The translations under genes and the position numbers were made by a program. Under the pieces are notes generated by a model. That model was not told the DNA's origin. It did no database searches and saw only the letters and a list, made by a program, of their open reading frames with translations. A stretch of 64,000 bases of DNA from Noviherbaspirillum aridicola (GTDB taxonomy: Bacteria; Pseudomonadota; Gammaproteobacteria; Burkholderiales; Burkholderiaceae_D), in contig NZ_BPMK01000004.1 in the NCBI RefSeq assembly GCF_019656455.1, forward strand, positions 1-64,000, read 5' to 3'. Below are positions 43,786 to 53,134 of this stretch, one piece after another. Positions within the stretch are counted from its first letter, which is position 1, and each line of letters begins with the position of its first letter.

Positions 43786-45033
43786 TTGAGCCGCTCACGT
43801 GAACGTCGCGTCGTAGTGACTGGCCTCGGTTGTGTTTCACCCGTCGGCAACACGGTCGCCGACGCGTGGTCTGCACTTATCGAAGGCAAATCAGGCATTG
43901 CCACCATCACCAAGTTTGACGCTACGCCTTTCTCCACCCGGTTCGCCGGTGAAGTAAAGGGCTTCAATGTCGAGGACTACATCCCCGGCAAGGAAGCGCG
44001 CCACATGGATACCTTCATCCACTACGGGATGGCTGCGGGAATCCAGGCAATGCAGGACAGCGGTCTGACGGTGACCGACGAAAACGCCGAGCGCATCGGC
44101 GTCATGGTGGGATCGGGCATCGGCGGCTTGCCGATGATCGAAGAAACGCATGCGGAGCTGACCAATCGCGGTCCGCGCCGGATCAGCCCTTTCTTTGTGC
44201 CCGCATCGATCATCAACATGATCTCCGGACACCTCTCGATCAAGTACGGCCTCAAGGGGCCGAACATCGCAATCGTCACGGCTTGCACGACCGGCCTGCA
44301 CTGCATCGGCGCGGCCGCGCGCATGATCGAGTATGGCGATGCGGATGTGATGATTGCCGGCGGCGCCGAGTCCACCGTATCGCCTCTGGGCGTCGGTGGC
44401 TTTGCTGCGGCACGGGCGCTCTCTGCGCGCAACGACGATCCCGCCACTGCATCGCGTCCCTGGGACAAGGACAGGGATGGTTTCGTGCTGGGCGAGGGCG
44501 CCGGCGTGATGGTGCTCGAAGAGTACGAACATGCGAAGGCCCGCGGTGCGAAGATCTACGCGGAAGTCATCGGATTCGGCATGAGCGCGGATGCGCATCA
44601 CATGACCGCTCCGCTGGAAGATGGTGACGGAGCGCGGCGCTGCATGGTAGCGGCGATGAAGAATGCAGGGATCAATCCCGATCAGGTTGACTATGTCAAC
44701 GCGCACGGTACTTCCACGCCCCTCGGGGACGTGGCGGAGACGATCGCCATCAAGCGCGCGCTGGGAGACCATGCCAAGAGCGTCGTGGTCAACTCGACCA
44801 AGTCGATGACGGGACATCTGCTGGGCGGCGCAGGCGGCCTTGAAGCCGTATTCACCGTCCTCGCCGTGCACGAGCAGATTTCGCCGCCGACCATCAATAT
44901 CTTCAATCAGGATCCCAACTGCGACCTCGACTATTGCGCCAACGTCGCGCGCAACATGCCGATCAACATCGCAGTCAAGAACTCGTTCGGATTCGGGGGT
45001 ACCAACGGTACCCTCATCTTCGGACGCATCTGA
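43786..45033 (+). CDS. fabF: 3-oxoacyl-ACP synthase II
   Basis: A 415-residue condensing enzyme starting at TTG 43786, with AGGAGA 5 nt upstream. Catalytic Cys167 is in [12 protein letters not shown]; the two His are in [11 protein letters not shown] and [21 protein letters not shown] ends the core. It elongates acyl-ACP and controls thermal lipid adjustment. Confidence 0.97.
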   Translation: MSRSRERRVVVTGLGCVSPVGNTVADAWSALIEGKSGIATITKFDATPFSTRFAGEVKGFNVEDYIPGKEARHMDTFIHYGMAAGIQAMQDSGLTVTDENAERIGVMVGSGIGGLPMIEETHAELTNRGPRRISPFFVPASIINMISGHLSIKYGLKGPNIAIVTACTTGLHCIGAAARMIEYGDADVMIAGGAESTVSPLGVGGFAAARALSARNDDPATASRPWDKDRDGFVLGEGAGVMVLEEYEHAKARGAKIYAEVIGFGMSADAHHMTAPLEDGDGARRCMVAAMKNAGINPDQVDYVNAHGTSTPLGDVAETIAIKRALGDHAKSVVVNSTKSMTGHLLGGAGGLEAVFTVLAVHEQISPPTINIFNQDPNCDLDYCANVARNMPINIAVKNSFGFGGTNGTLIFGRI

Positions 45034-45039
45034 TCCGTG

Positions 45040-45069
45040 GCTTCCTCCGTCAGTGACGGAGGAAGCTTC
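45040..45069 (+). terminator. Rho-independent terminator after fabF
   Basis: A 12-bp perfect stem GCTTCCTCCGTC / GACGGAGGAAGC with a 3-nt loop, followed by TTCT. The T-tract is weak but the stem is very stable. Confidence 0.7.
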
Positions 45070-45077
45070 TCCCATTC

Positions 45078-45578
45078 ATGTCGATAGCGGCTTCCGTCAT
45101 CGTACGCATGTCCCCCGCTCTGCGGGCGTCATGCGCGGTGATGTCGCTTGGCGCATTTCTGATCGGTGTGCTGATCGGCGCCGGTCGCGTCGGCGACCCC
45201 GATCCGCTCCTGCGCGCGATACTTGCCGCCGCATCCATTTTCCTCGGATTTTTTGGGTTTTATCATGGTGTCCGGCACCGGAAACACCAACATATCGATA
45301 TCTCTGGTACGGGGCAGATCCGCCTTGTAGAAACGGGCGATACAGGGCCTTGTGCTGCTGCCAATCGGCCTCACCTAAAGAAGAACGGTCAGGTAGTTCA
45401 TCTGCTGCCAAGCTCCACTCTCTGGCGCCGGATGTTGCTGCTGCGCCTTCGTACCGGGAGTGGAAGGATTATCACCGTGCCCGTCATGCCCGACAGCGTT
45501 TCGCAGGACAGCTTTCGGGCACTGTCCGTCGCCTGCCGCTGGATACTCAGCCGGAATGACTCGACCGACACGCGATAG
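45078..45578 (+). CDS. YgfX/CptA-like inner membrane protein
   Basis: A 166-residue protein. Two hydrophobic segments (about residues 18–38 and 44–62) are followed by a soluble part with SGTGQIRLV, LLPSSTLWRRMLLLRL and a tail VPVMPDSVSQDSFRALSVACRWI. This resembles the YgfX/DUF1434 layout (two-helix hairpin plus a small domain with a D-S-x-F-R-L tail). Function unknown; in E. coli YgfX is associated with SdhE, which is not in this window. It starts 9 bp past the fabF terminator and ends about 25 bp before the rpoE promoter. Confidence 0.55.
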   Translation: MSIAASVIVRMSPALRASCAVMSLGAFLIGVLIGAGRVGDPDPLLRAILAAASIFLGFFGFYHGVRHRKHQHIDISGTGQIRLVETGDTGPCAAANRPHLKKNGQVVHLLPSSTLWRRMLLLRLRTGSGRIITVPVMPDSVSQDSFRALSVACRWILSRNDSTDTR

Positions 45579-45604
45579 GGCGGCATATTTCTTCACATCG
45601 GATT

Positions 45605-45630
45605 GAACTTATATCATTTCCTCTGGTCAA
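45605..45630 (+). promoter_or_regulatory. Sigma-E-like promoter of rpoE
   Basis: GAACTT (45605–45610), 15 nt, GTCAA (45626–45630), close to the sigma-E consensus GGAACTT–N15–GTCTAA. It implies that rpoE activates its own operon, as in E. coli. Confidence 0.65.
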
Positions 45631-45655
45631 CGACACAAGCCGCGTGTATGTTGCA

Positions 45656-45679
45656 ATGAAACAAGGGAACGGGGATTGA
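45656..45679 (+). other. Seven-codon upstream frame overlapping rpoE start
   Basis: ATG 45656 opens the frame M-K-Q-G-N-G-D and stops at TGA 45677–45679, which shares TTGA with the TTG start of rpoE. An in-frame GTG at 45644 could lengthen it to 11 codons. It spans the rpoE ribosome site (AAGG…GGGGA). It could couple translation, as the leader peptide RseD does for E. coli rpoE, but it is short enough to be chance. Confidence 0.4.
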
Positions 45680-46278
45680 CGACAGAACGCGATATCGATC
45701 AATTGCTTGTCGAGCGTGTACAGCGCGGCGATAAAAAAGCGTTCGAGCTATTGGTGACCAAGTACCAACGGAAGCTGATGCGGCTCGTATCGCGGCTGGT
45801 TCGCGATCAGGCGGAGGCGGAAGACGTCGTGCAGGAAGCCTTTATCAAGGCCTACCGCGCGCTTCCGCAGTTCCGTGGCGACTCGGCTTTTTATACCTGG
45901 TTGTACCGGATCGGCATCAACACCGCAAAGAACTACCTCGTCACGCAGGGGCGCCGAGCCCCGACGTCGACCGAGGCCGATGCGGAAGAGGCTGAGACTT
46001 TCGACGATGGCGAGCATCTCAGGGACATCAATACACCCGAGTCCATGCTGGCGACCAAGCAGATCGCCGAGACGGTGAATGTGGCAATGGATGCACTGCC
46101 CGACGAGCTGAGGATTGCAATTACGTTGCGCGAGATTGAAGGCTTGAGCTACGATGAAATCGCCGAAGCAATGGGCTGTCCGATCGGCACTGTCCGCAGC
46201 CGGATCTTCCGCGCTCGCGAGGCGATCGCCGAGAAGCTCAGGCCATTGCTCGGCACGGCAATCGACAAGCGCTGGTAG
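45676..46278 (+). CDS. rpoE: RNA polymerase sigma factor RpoE (AlgU-type ECF)
   Basis: A 200-residue ECF sigma factor starting at TTG 45676. Region 2 reads VQRGDKKAFELLVTKYQRKLMRLVSRLVRDQAEAEDVVQEAFIKAYRALPQFRGDSAFYTWLYRIGINTAKN-type (seen from about residue 12 to 90). Region 4 has LREIEGLSYDEIAEAMGCPIGTVRSRIFRAREAI. It directs the envelope-stress regulon and is held by RseA encoded next. Confidence 0.96.
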   Translation: MTTERDIDQLLVERVQRGDKKAFELLVTKYQRKLMRLVSRLVRDQAEAEDVVQEAFIKAYRALPQFRGDSAFYTWLYRIGINTAKNYLVTQGRRAPTSTEADAEEAETFDDGEHLRDINTPESMLATKQIAETVNVAMDALPDELRIAITLREIEGLSYDEIAEAMGCPIGTVRSRIFRAREAIAEKLRPLLGTAIDKRW

Positions 46279-46341
46279 TATTGCCGAAGAAGACTTGCTT
46301 GGCGCAAACGTTGAGGTTGGTGCAGCCTCTGTGAGGTAGGG

Positions 46342-46959
46342 ATGGATACGAAGCAAAAAACAAGGGAGCAGGTTTCTGCACTGGCTGATGGCGAACTGGA
46401 CGATGCTCAGCTCGACCTGGCGCTTGCCGCTCTGCGGGACGGAGATGCCAGAGCGGACTGGGAGTTGTATCACCGCATAGGCGACGCACTTCGGTCCGAA
46501 GAAGTGGCCGACGTCTCGTTGAGCGAGGGTTTCTCGGCGCGCCTGGCCGCACGCCTGGAAGCCGAGCCCACGATCATCGCGCCCGCCCCCGTTGTGCAAG
46601 CGGCTGCCACAGTGTCCGCCCGCCGGCGCTGGGCTCTTCCCGGCCTCGCAGCCGCGGCGGCAATGGCGAGTATCGCTTTCGTCGCCACGCCGCAGCTGAT
46701 GGTCGCGCTGAACGGCGGCGGGCCAGCAACGGCGGCCGCCGAGCCTGCACTTGCAGAGGCCAAGACCGCTGCGCCCGTAGTGCCGGTTGCTGTGGTCGGT
46801 AGCGTTGCCGAGCCTGCGGTAACGGACAGCGGCGCCGTCGTGCTGCGCGATCCCCACATTGACGATTATCTGCTCGCACACCAGCGTTTTTCCCCATCGG
46901 TCTACAGCAGTGCTCAATACGCGCGGTCCGCCACGCTCTCGACGCAATCCGATAAATGA
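46342..46959 (+). CDS. rseA: Anti-sigma-E factor RseA
   Basis: A 205-residue protein. The N-terminal RseA domain has REQVSALADGELDDAQLD and WELYHRIGDALRSEE, which bind sigma-E. One transmembrane segment lies at about residues 95–117. The periplasmic C-terminus ends near TLSTQSDK and should meet RseB and the site-1 protease. ATGA overlap with rseB. Confidence 0.92.
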   Translation: MDTKQKTREQVSALADGELDDAQLDLALAALRDGDARADWELYHRIGDALRSEEVADVSLSEGFSARLAARLEAEPTIIAPAPVVQAAATVSARRRWALPGLAAAAAMASIAFVATPQLMVALNGGGPATAAAEPALAEAKTAAPVVPVAVVGSVAEPAVTDSGAVVLRDPHIDDYLLAHQRFSPSVYSSAQYARSATLSTQSDK

Positions 46960-47960
46960 CCTGTATGCGGCAAACAAACGCGTTGTTCCGGTTTGTCGTC
47001 ACCCTGTCGATCTTTCTGGCGCTACCCGCAGCGGCACAGACCGCCGACGCGGATGCGCGCGGCGCCAAGGGGTGGCTGAAAAAGATCCAGCAATCCGCCC
47101 AGCAGCTGAATTACTCGGGCACTTTCGTTTACCAGCAGGGCAGCGAGATGCGCACCTCGCGCATCACCCACGTCCAGGACGCCAAGGGCGAACTGGAAAA
47201 ACTCGAGATCCTGGACGGCCAGCCGCGCGAGTACATTCGCCGGGGCGACGAAGTCGTCTGCTATGTTCCGGAGGCCAGGACCCTGGTTATTGAGAAGCGG
47301 GTGGCCAATGACGCCTTCCCCGCAATTCTTGCCGCCGAAGAGGACGACCTCGCCCAGTATTACCATATCCGCGGCGGCGAGCCCGGGAGGGTGGCCGGGC
47401 GCGAGGCGCAGGCGATCCTGCTGGAGCCGAAAGACAAGCTGCGTTATGGATACAAGCTGTGGGCGGACAAGGCGTCCGGCCTTCTGCTTCGCGCCCAGAC
47501 GCTCAACGACAAAGGCGATACCGTTGAACAAATCGCCTTCACCCAAATATCGATAGGCGATGCTGATCGATCGCGCGTGAAGCCGAGCTTCCAGAATACC
47601 GAAGGCTGGAAGGTTGAAAACACGCTCATGAGTCAGGTAAGTCTTTCCGGCTGGACGGTGAAGACCCTGCCGCCCGGCTTCCGCAAGGTGCGCGAGGTGA
47701 AGCGCCTGGTGTCGGATGTGACGGCCGGAGGACAACCGGTCCGGCGAGAGGTGTCGCAGATCGTGTTTTCGGATGGACTCGCGGCGATTTCCGTTTTCAT
47801 CGAGCCGGGCAGTCAGAGCCGCACGGAAGGATCGATGCAGCAGGGGGCTGTTAATATTGTCGGCAAGCGGCAGGGGGATTACTGGCTTACCATAGTCGGT
47901 GAAGTGCCTCCCGCGGCTATCAGACAAGTAGCCAATTCGATTGAATTCAAGTCCAGGTAG
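46956..47960 (+). CDS. rseB: Sigma-E regulator RseB/MucB
   Basis: A 334-residue periplasmic protein. A signal peptide (to about residue 28, LALPAAAQ-TAD) is followed by the MucB/RseB domain: QQLNYSGTFVYQQGSEMRTSRITH, GDEVVCYVPEARTLVIEK and the C-terminal domain FSDGLAAISVFIEPG. It shields RseA from cleavage until lipids or LPS bind. Translationally coupled to rseA. Confidence 0.94.
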   Translation: MTCMRQTNALFRFVVTLSIFLALPAAAQTADADARGAKGWLKKIQQSAQQLNYSGTFVYQQGSEMRTSRITHVQDAKGELEKLEILDGQPREYIRRGDEVVCYVPEARTLVIEKRVANDAFPAILAAEEDDLAQYYHIRGGEPGRVAGREAQAILLEPKDKLRYGYKLWADKASGLLLRAQTLNDKGDTVEQIAFTQISIGDADRSRVKPSFQNTEGWKVENTLMSQVSLSGWTVKTLPPGFRKVREVKRLVSDVTAGGQPVRREVSQIVFSDGLAAISVFIEPGSQSRTEGSMQQGAVNIVGKRQGDYWLTIVGEVPPAAIRQVANSIEFKSR

Positions 47961-47970
47961 CAAAAAGAAT

Positions 47971-49461
47971 ATGCATGCAAAAAATACAAGTTCTTCTGCC
48001 CGAAGCCTGAGCCTCGCTGTCGTCTTCGCTGCGTTTTCCCTCGTTGGCGCACCGCTCGCCGGGCTTGGGTCACAAGCTTCCGCCGCCACTACCGTGGCAG
48101 GCCTGCCTGATTTTGCCGATCTGGTGGACCGCACCGGTCCGGCCGTGGTGAACATCAGGACAACCGAGCGCGTCAAGCCCGGTCAGAACGGTGCGGTCCC
48201 CGGCATGGAAGACGAAGAAATGCAGGAATTCTTCCGCCGCTTCTTCGGCGTGCCGATGCCGCGTACACCGCAGCCGGAACGCCAGCCGAGGAACCGCAAG
48301 GGGCCGCAGCAGGAAGAGGAAGTGCCGCGCGGCGTCGGCTCCGGTTTCATCATTTCGCCGGACGGCTTCGTGCTGACCAACGCGCATGTGGTCGAAGGCG
48401 CCGATGAAGTCTACGTGACGCTGACCGACAAGCGGGAATTCAAGGCAAAGATCATCGGGGTCGACAAGCGCACCGATGTCGCCGTGGTCAAGATCGAAGG
48501 CACCAACCTTCCGCGCCTGACCATTGGCGATCCGAGCAAGCTGCGCGCGGGCGAATGGGTGATCGCCATCGGCTCGCCGTTCGGCCTCGACAATACCGTC
48601 ACTGCCGGCATCGTGTCGGCCAGGGCGCGTGACACCGGCGATTATCTGCCGCTGATCCAGACGGACGTGGCGGTCAATCCGGGCAACTCCGGCGGCCCGC
48701 TGATCAACATGCGCGGCGAGGTGATCGGCATCAACTCGCAGATATATAGCCGTTCCGGCGGTTACATGGGTATTTCCTTCGCCGTTCCCATCGACGAGGC
48801 AATGCGGGTCGCCGAGCAGCTGCGCACCGCCGGCCGCGTCACGCGCGGACGCATCGGCGTGCAGATCGGCGAGGTGACCAGAGAGGTCGCCGAATCGCTC
48901 GGCCTGCCCCGGGCCCAAGGGGCGCTCGTGCAGCGCGTCGAGCCGGGCGGTCCGGCGGAGAAGGGCGGCCTCGAGGCCGGCGATATCATCCTGCGCTACA
49001 ACGGCGCCCAGATCGAGAAGTCGAGCGATCTGCCGCGTCTCGTCGGGGCCACCAAGCCGGGGACCCGGTCCACGGTCACCGTCTGGCGCAAGGGTGCGAG
49101 CCGGGAGATGCCGCTTACCGTGGCCGAACTCGAGCCGGACACCGTGGCGAAGAAGGAAGAGCGCAAGGCCCGTCCAGAGCAGACTGCCAATTCGCTCGGC
49201 CTGGTCGTCAGCGACCTGTCCGAGGCCCAGCGCAAGGAGCTGAAAACCGATGGCGGCGTCATCGTCGACGCCTCGGAGGGAGCGGCGGCGCGGGCAGGGC
49301 TGCGTGCAGGCGACGTGATTCTTCGCCTGAACAATACCGATGTGAAGGATGCCAAGCAGTTCAATGCACTGGTGTCCAAGCTGGAGCCCAAGAAGCTCGC
49401 CGTGGTGCTGGTCCGGCGAGGCGACGCCTCCCAGTTTGTGCCGATCCGTCCCGGCCAGTGA
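47971..49461 (+). CDS. mucD: Periplasmic serine protease MucD (DegP/HtrA family)
   Basis: A 496-residue protein. The start at ATG 47971 gives a signal peptide ending near SQASA (residue about 36). The trypsin-like domain has the triad H139 (TNAHVVEG), D169 (RTDVAVVK) and S240 (NPGNSGGP). Two PDZ domains follow (from about 300 and 410). It degrades misfolded envelope proteins; being last in the rpoE operon closes the stress-response loop. Confidence 0.95.
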   Translation: MHAKNTSSSARSLSLAVVFAAFSLVGAPLAGLGSQASAATTVAGLPDFADLVDRTGPAVVNIRTTERVKPGQNGAVPGMEDEEMQEFFRRFFGVPMPRTPQPERQPRNRKGPQQEEEVPRGVGSGFIISPDGFVLTNAHVVEGADEVYVTLTDKREFKAKIIGVDKRTDVAVVKIEGTNLPRLTIGDPSKLRAGEWVIAIGSPFGLDNTVTAGIVSARARDTGDYLPLIQTDVAVNPGNSGGPLINMRGEVIGINSQIYSRSGGYMGISFAVPIDEAMRVAEQLRTAGRVTRGRIGVQIGEVTREVAESLGLPRAQGALVQRVEPGGPAEKGGLEAGDIILRYNGAQIEKSSDLPRLVGATKPGTRSTVTVWRKGASREMPLTVAELEPDTVAKKEERKARPEQTANSLGLVVSDLSEAQRKELKTDGGVIVDASEGAAARAGLRAGDVILRLNNTDVKDAKQFNALVSKLEPKKLAVVLVRRGDASQFVPIRPGQ

Positions 49462-49468
49462 CAGTCCG

Positions 49469-49497
49469 GGTCGCGGCAGGCCCCGCCTGCCGTGACC
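49469..49497. other. Long stable hairpin after mucD
   Basis: GGTCGCGGCAGGC / GCCTGCCGTGACC, 13 bp with one G-U, CCC loop, no T-tract. Either a Rho-assisted terminator or a transcript-stabilising end. Confidence 0.5.
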
Positions 49498-49561
49498 CCG
49501 CCACGCCCGGGAAAGGTACAATGGGGGCGTTTTCCCGATGCGGCAGCGCCGTTCGCTTACC

Positions 49562-49831
49562 ATGCCAGTGACCCATTTCACCCTCTACGGCCGCTCCTAT
49601 TGTCATCTCTGTGACGACATGCTCGAAGCGCTTCAGTCACTCAGCGGCGAGTATCCCTTTACCGTCGATATCATCGACGTCGACAGCGACGAAGCGCTGG
49701 TCGCCCAGTTCGATGAACTGGTGCCGGTCCTGTTTGGACGACGAGGGGATGGCGAAGCGGTTCAGATCTGCCACTATTTTCTGGACGAGTCGAAGACGCG
49801 CGCCTTCCTGTCCGCGGCCCGGTCCGCCTGA
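49562..49831 (+). CDS. Glutaredoxin-like protein (DUF836)
   Basis: An 89-residue thioredoxin-fold protein with the redox motif C-H-L-C in YGRSYCHLCDDM, then IIDVDSDEALVAQFDELVPVLF, which contains the cis-Pro. DUF836 glutaredoxin-like proteins of this size commonly precede lepA in betaproteobacteria. Function unknown; probably thiol-disulfide exchange. Confidence 0.88.
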   Translation: MPVTHFTLYGRSYCHLCDDMLEALQSLSGEYPFTVDIIDVDSDEALVAQFDELVPVLFGRRGDGEAVQICHYFLDESKTRAFLSAARSA

Positions 49832-49926
49832 ATCCCGCAACCGCTTGTCGAGGAAACCGTCTCGGCAGGCGGTTTTCCGCTTCGAAATCCGGTAGAATGG
49901 CGGCCGTCGAACAACGTTCTGTCATA

Positions 49927-49969
49927 GGCGCTCGCTTGGGGAGACCTCCCCGTTCGGAGCGCCTTTTTT
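49927..49969 (+). terminator. Terminator or attenuator before lepA
   Basis: Outer stem GGCGCTC / GAGCGCC and inner stem GGGGAG / CTCCCC, followed by six T (49964–49969). It ends only 18 bp before the lepA ATG, leaving no room for a promoter. lepA must therefore be reached by read-through, antitermination or attenuation. Confidence 0.8.
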
Positions 49970-49987
49970 GTAGTCGAATCTTATTTA

Positions 49988-51781
49988 ATGGACAACATCC
50001 GCAACTTCTCGATCATCGCCCACATCGACCATGGCAAGTCGACACTGGCGGATCGCATCATCCAGATCTGCGGCGGCCTCTCCGACCGCGAGATGGAAGC
50101 GCAGGTACTGGATTCGATGGACCTCGAGCGCGAACGCGGCATCACGATCAAGGCGCAGACCGCGGCCCTGAGCTACAAGGCGCGCGACGGTCGAGTGTAC
50201 AACCTGAACCTGATCGACACGCCCGGCCACGTTGACTTCAGCTATGAAGTCAGCCGTTCGCTGTCGGCCTGCGAAGGCGCGCTGCTCGTGGTCGACGCCT
50301 CCCAGGGCGTCGAGGCGCAGACCGTCGCCAACTGCTATACGGCGCTCGACCTCAACGTCGAAGTGGTCCCGGTGCTGAACAAGATCGACCTGCCGTCGGC
50401 CGATCCCGAAAACGCCAGCAGCGAGATCGAGGATGTGATCGGCATCGATGCCAGCGACGCCGTGCGTTGCTCAGCCAAGACCGGCCTGGGCGTGGAAGAC
50501 GTGCTCGAGTCGCTGATCGCCAAGGTGCCCCCGCCCAAGGGCGATCCGGGCGCGCCGCTGCAGGCACTGATCATCGATTCCTGGTTCGACAACTATGTCG
50601 GCGTCGTCATGCTGGTGCGCATCGTCAACGGCACCCTCAAGCCCAAGGAAAAGATCACCCTGATGGCGACGGGCGCCCAGTATCTGACCGAGAGCATCGG
50701 CGTCTTCACGCCCAAGTCCCAGCCGCGCGAGTCGCTGTCGGCGGGGCAGGTGGGATTTGTGATCGCCGGCATCAAGGAGCTGAAGGCGGCGCGGGTCGGC
50801 GACACCATCACGCTGGCGTCGAGGCCGGCGGCCGAGCCGCTGCCGGGATTCAAGGAAGTGCAGCCGCAGGTCTTTGCGGGCCTGTTTCCGGTCGAGGCCA
50901 ACCAGTACGACGCGCTGCGCGAGTCGCTGGAAAAGCTCAAGCTGAACGACGCCGCGCTGCAGTACGAGCCGGAAGTGTCGCAGGCGCTCGGCTTCGGTTT
51001 CCGCTGCGGCTTCCTCGGACTTCTGCACATGGAGATCGTGCAGGAACGCCTCGAGCGGGAATTCGACATGGATCTCATCACCACCGCGCCGACGGTGGTG
51101 TACGAGGTGGTGCAGCGCGACGGCACCGTGATCATGGTCGACAATCCCTCGAAGATGCCGGATCCGTCCAAGATCGAGGAAATCCGCGAGCCCATCGTCA
51201 CCGTCAACCTGTACATGCCGCAGGAATACGTCGGTTCGGTGATCACTCTCTGTACGCAGAAGCGCGGCGTGCAGATCAACATGAGCTATCACGGCAAGCA
51301 GGTCATGCTGACCTACGAGATGCCGATGGCGGAGATCGTCCTCGACTTCTTCGATCGCCTGAAATCGACTTCGCGCGGCTATGCCTCGATGGAGTACGAG
51401 TTCAAGGAGTATCGCGCGGCCGACGTGGTCAAGGTCGACATGCTGATCAACAGCGAGAAGGTCGACGCGCTTGCCATCATCGTTCATCGCTCCAACAGCC
51501 AGTACCGCGGCCGTGCCGTGGCCGCGAAGATGCGCGAGCTGATTCCGCGGCAGATGTTCGACGTCGCCATCCAGGCCGCGATCGGTTCCAACATCATCGC
51601 CAGGGAGAACGTCAAGGCCATGCGCAAGAACGTGCTCGCCAAGTGCTATGGCGGCGACATCAGCCGCAAGCGCAAGCTGCTGGAGAAGCAAAAGGCAGGC
51701 AAGAAGCGGATGAAGCAGGTCGGTTCGGTTGAGGTTCCGCAGGAGGCATTCCTCGCGATTCTACAAGTGGAAGATAAATGA
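49988..51781 (+). CDS. lepA: Elongation factor 4 (LepA)
   Basis: A 597-residue translational GTPase. [14 protein letters not shown] is the P-loop, RGITIKAQT the switch I, and [10 protein letters not shown] the switch II. The LepA-specific C-terminal domain includes [22 protein letters not shown]. It back-translocates or remodels stalled ribosomes. There is no recognisable ribosome site before the ATG. ATGA overlap with lepB. Confidence 0.97.
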   Translation: MDNIRNFSIIAHIDHGKSTLADRIIQICGGLSDREMEAQVLDSMDLERERGITIKAQTAALSYKARDGRVYNLNLIDTPGHVDFSYEVSRSLSACEGALLVVDASQGVEAQTVANCYTALDLNVEVVPVLNKIDLPSADPENASSEIEDVIGIDASDAVRCSAKTGLGVEDVLESLIAKVPPPKGDPGAPLQALIIDSWFDNYVGVVMLVRIVNGTLKPKEKITLMATGAQYLTESIGVFTPKSQPRESLSAGQVGFVIAGIKELKAARVGDTITLASRPAAEPLPGFKEVQPQVFAGLFPVEANQYDALRESLEKLKLNDAALQYEPEVSQALGFGFRCGFLGLLHMEIVQERLEREFDMDLITTAPTVVYEVVQRDGTVIMVDNPSKMPDPSKIEEIREPIVTVNLYMPQEYVGSVITLCTQKRGVQINMSYHGKQVMLTYEMPMAEIVLDFFDRLKSTSRGYASMEYEFKEYRAADVVKVDMLINSEKVDALAIIVHRSNSQYRGRAVAAKMRELIPRQMFDVAIQAAIGSNIIARENVKAMRKNVLAKCYGGDISRKRKLLEKQKAGKKRMKQVGSVEVPQEAFLAILQVEDK

Positions 51782-52689
51782 CACTGCAAGCGATACTTGG
51801 CAATTTCGCTCTCATTCTTTTCGTACTGACCGTCGCTACCGGCATCGTCTGGGTGCTCGACATCTTCTATCTCGCGCCGCAGCGCCGCCGCCGAGCCACA
51901 CTGGCGCTGGCGGATTACGATGCCCGCCAGGCAAAGCTGCGCAGCGAGGGGATCAAGGTCGATCAGGGCGAGCGATCCCGGCTCGAGGCGGAACTGGTGC
52001 GCCAGCCGACCTGGATCGAATACTCCGGCAGCTTCTTCCCGGTGATCGCGCTCGTGTTCTTTCTGCGCTCCTTTCTGTACGAGCCGTTCAAGATCCCGTC
52101 GAGCTCCATGGTGCCGACACTCGAAATCGGCGACCTCATCCTGGTGAACAAATTCACCTACGGGATCCGCCTTCCGATCATCAACAAGAAAATCATCGAG
52201 CTGAACAACCCCGAGCGCGGCGACGTGATGGTCTTCAAGTACCCGAAGGACATGTCGCTTGACTACATCAAGCGGGTGATCGGCGTGCCCGGTGATAAAA
52301 TCGAGTATAAAAACAAGCGTTTATCGATCAATGGTAAAGCGGTTTCTTATGAGCAGCTGCCGGATTACCTGGACGAGGAGCACCTCAGCTATTCGAAGCA
52401 TTACCGTGAGCGGTTCGAGGGCTCGGAACACCGTATCCTGAACGATGAGCGCGCGCCATCCTACGTACAGAATCCCGACCCGTTCCCTGGCAGGGAAAAC
52501 TGCACCTATAACCTGGAAGGTTTCAGCTGCACGGTCCCCGCTGGACAATACTTCGTGATGGGGGATAATCGGGATAACAGTCTCGACAGCCGTTACTGGG
52601 GCTTTGTGCCGGATCAGAACATAGTCGGGAAGGCGTTTTTCATTTGGATGAACCTGGGTAATCCCGGGCGTATCGGCGGTTTTGAGTAG
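51778..52689 (+). CDS. lepB: Signal peptidase I
   Basis: A 303-residue S26 protease with a first membrane helix at residues 5–30, a cytoplasmic loop, and a second helix near 80–95. The catalytic Ser110 is in [13 protein letters not shown] and Lys165 in [30 protein letters not shown] is the box E. It cleaves signal peptides at the outer face of the inner membrane. Its start overlaps lepA. Confidence 0.96.
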   Translation: MTLQAILGNFALILFVLTVATGIVWVLDIFYLAPQRRRRATLALADYDARQAKLRSEGIKVDQGERSRLEAELVRQPTWIEYSGSFFPVIALVFFLRSFLYEPFKIPSSSMVPTLEIGDLILVNKFTYGIRLPIINKKIIELNNPERGDVMVFKYPKDMSLDYIKRVIGVPGDKIEYKNKRLSINGKAVSYEQLPDYLDEEHLSYSKHYRERFEGSEHRILNDERAPSYVQNPDPFPGRENCTYNLEGFSCTVPAGQYFVMGDNRDNSLDSRYWGFVPDQNIVGKAFFIWMNLGNPGRIGGFE

Positions 52690-52720
52690 TTGAATTATAA
52701 AAAAGGAAACAGGGGGTAAT

Positions 52721-53110
52721 ATGCGAGTCGGCATGAGCGCAAAGGCTGCGCACCGCGGTTTTTCGCTGGGAGGTTTTCTCTTTGTCATCATTATCGTCGC
52801 CTTGCTGGCCGTACTGGGGATGAAGGTGGTGCCGACCGTGATCGAGTATGCGGCCATCAAGAAAGCGATCGTCACCGCCAAGAACGCCGGAACGACACCC
52901 CGCGAAATCCAGGATTCGTTCGAAAAGCAGCGCACGACGGCTTACATTGACTCGGTGACCGGGAAGGATCTGGAAATCGTGAAGACTGGTGACGGCTACG
53001 ACGTCAGCGTCGCCTACCAGAAGAAAATCGAACTGGTGGGTCCCGCCAGCCTGGTCCTCGACTACGAGGCATCCACGGCGCCGGGCTCAGCCGGCAAATC
53101 CGTGCAGTAA
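52721..53110 (+). CDS. DUF4845 small membrane protein
   Basis: A 129-residue protein with one N-terminal transmembrane segment (residues 13–36) and a periplasmic domain with the pattern VTGKDLEIVKTGDGYDVSVAY. DUF4845 proteins regularly stand between lepB and rnc in betaproteobacteria and Pseudomonas. Function unknown. AAGGAAAC before the start. Confidence 0.88.
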   Translation: MRVGMSAKAAHRGFSLGGFLFVIIIVALLAVLGMKVVPTVIEYAAIKKAIVTAKNAGTTPREIQDSFEKQRTTAYIDSVTGKDLEIVKTGDGYDVSVAYQKKIELVGPASLVLDYEASTAPGSAGKSVQ

Positions 53111-53134
53111 AAAGGGGACATAAGCGACAACGAG

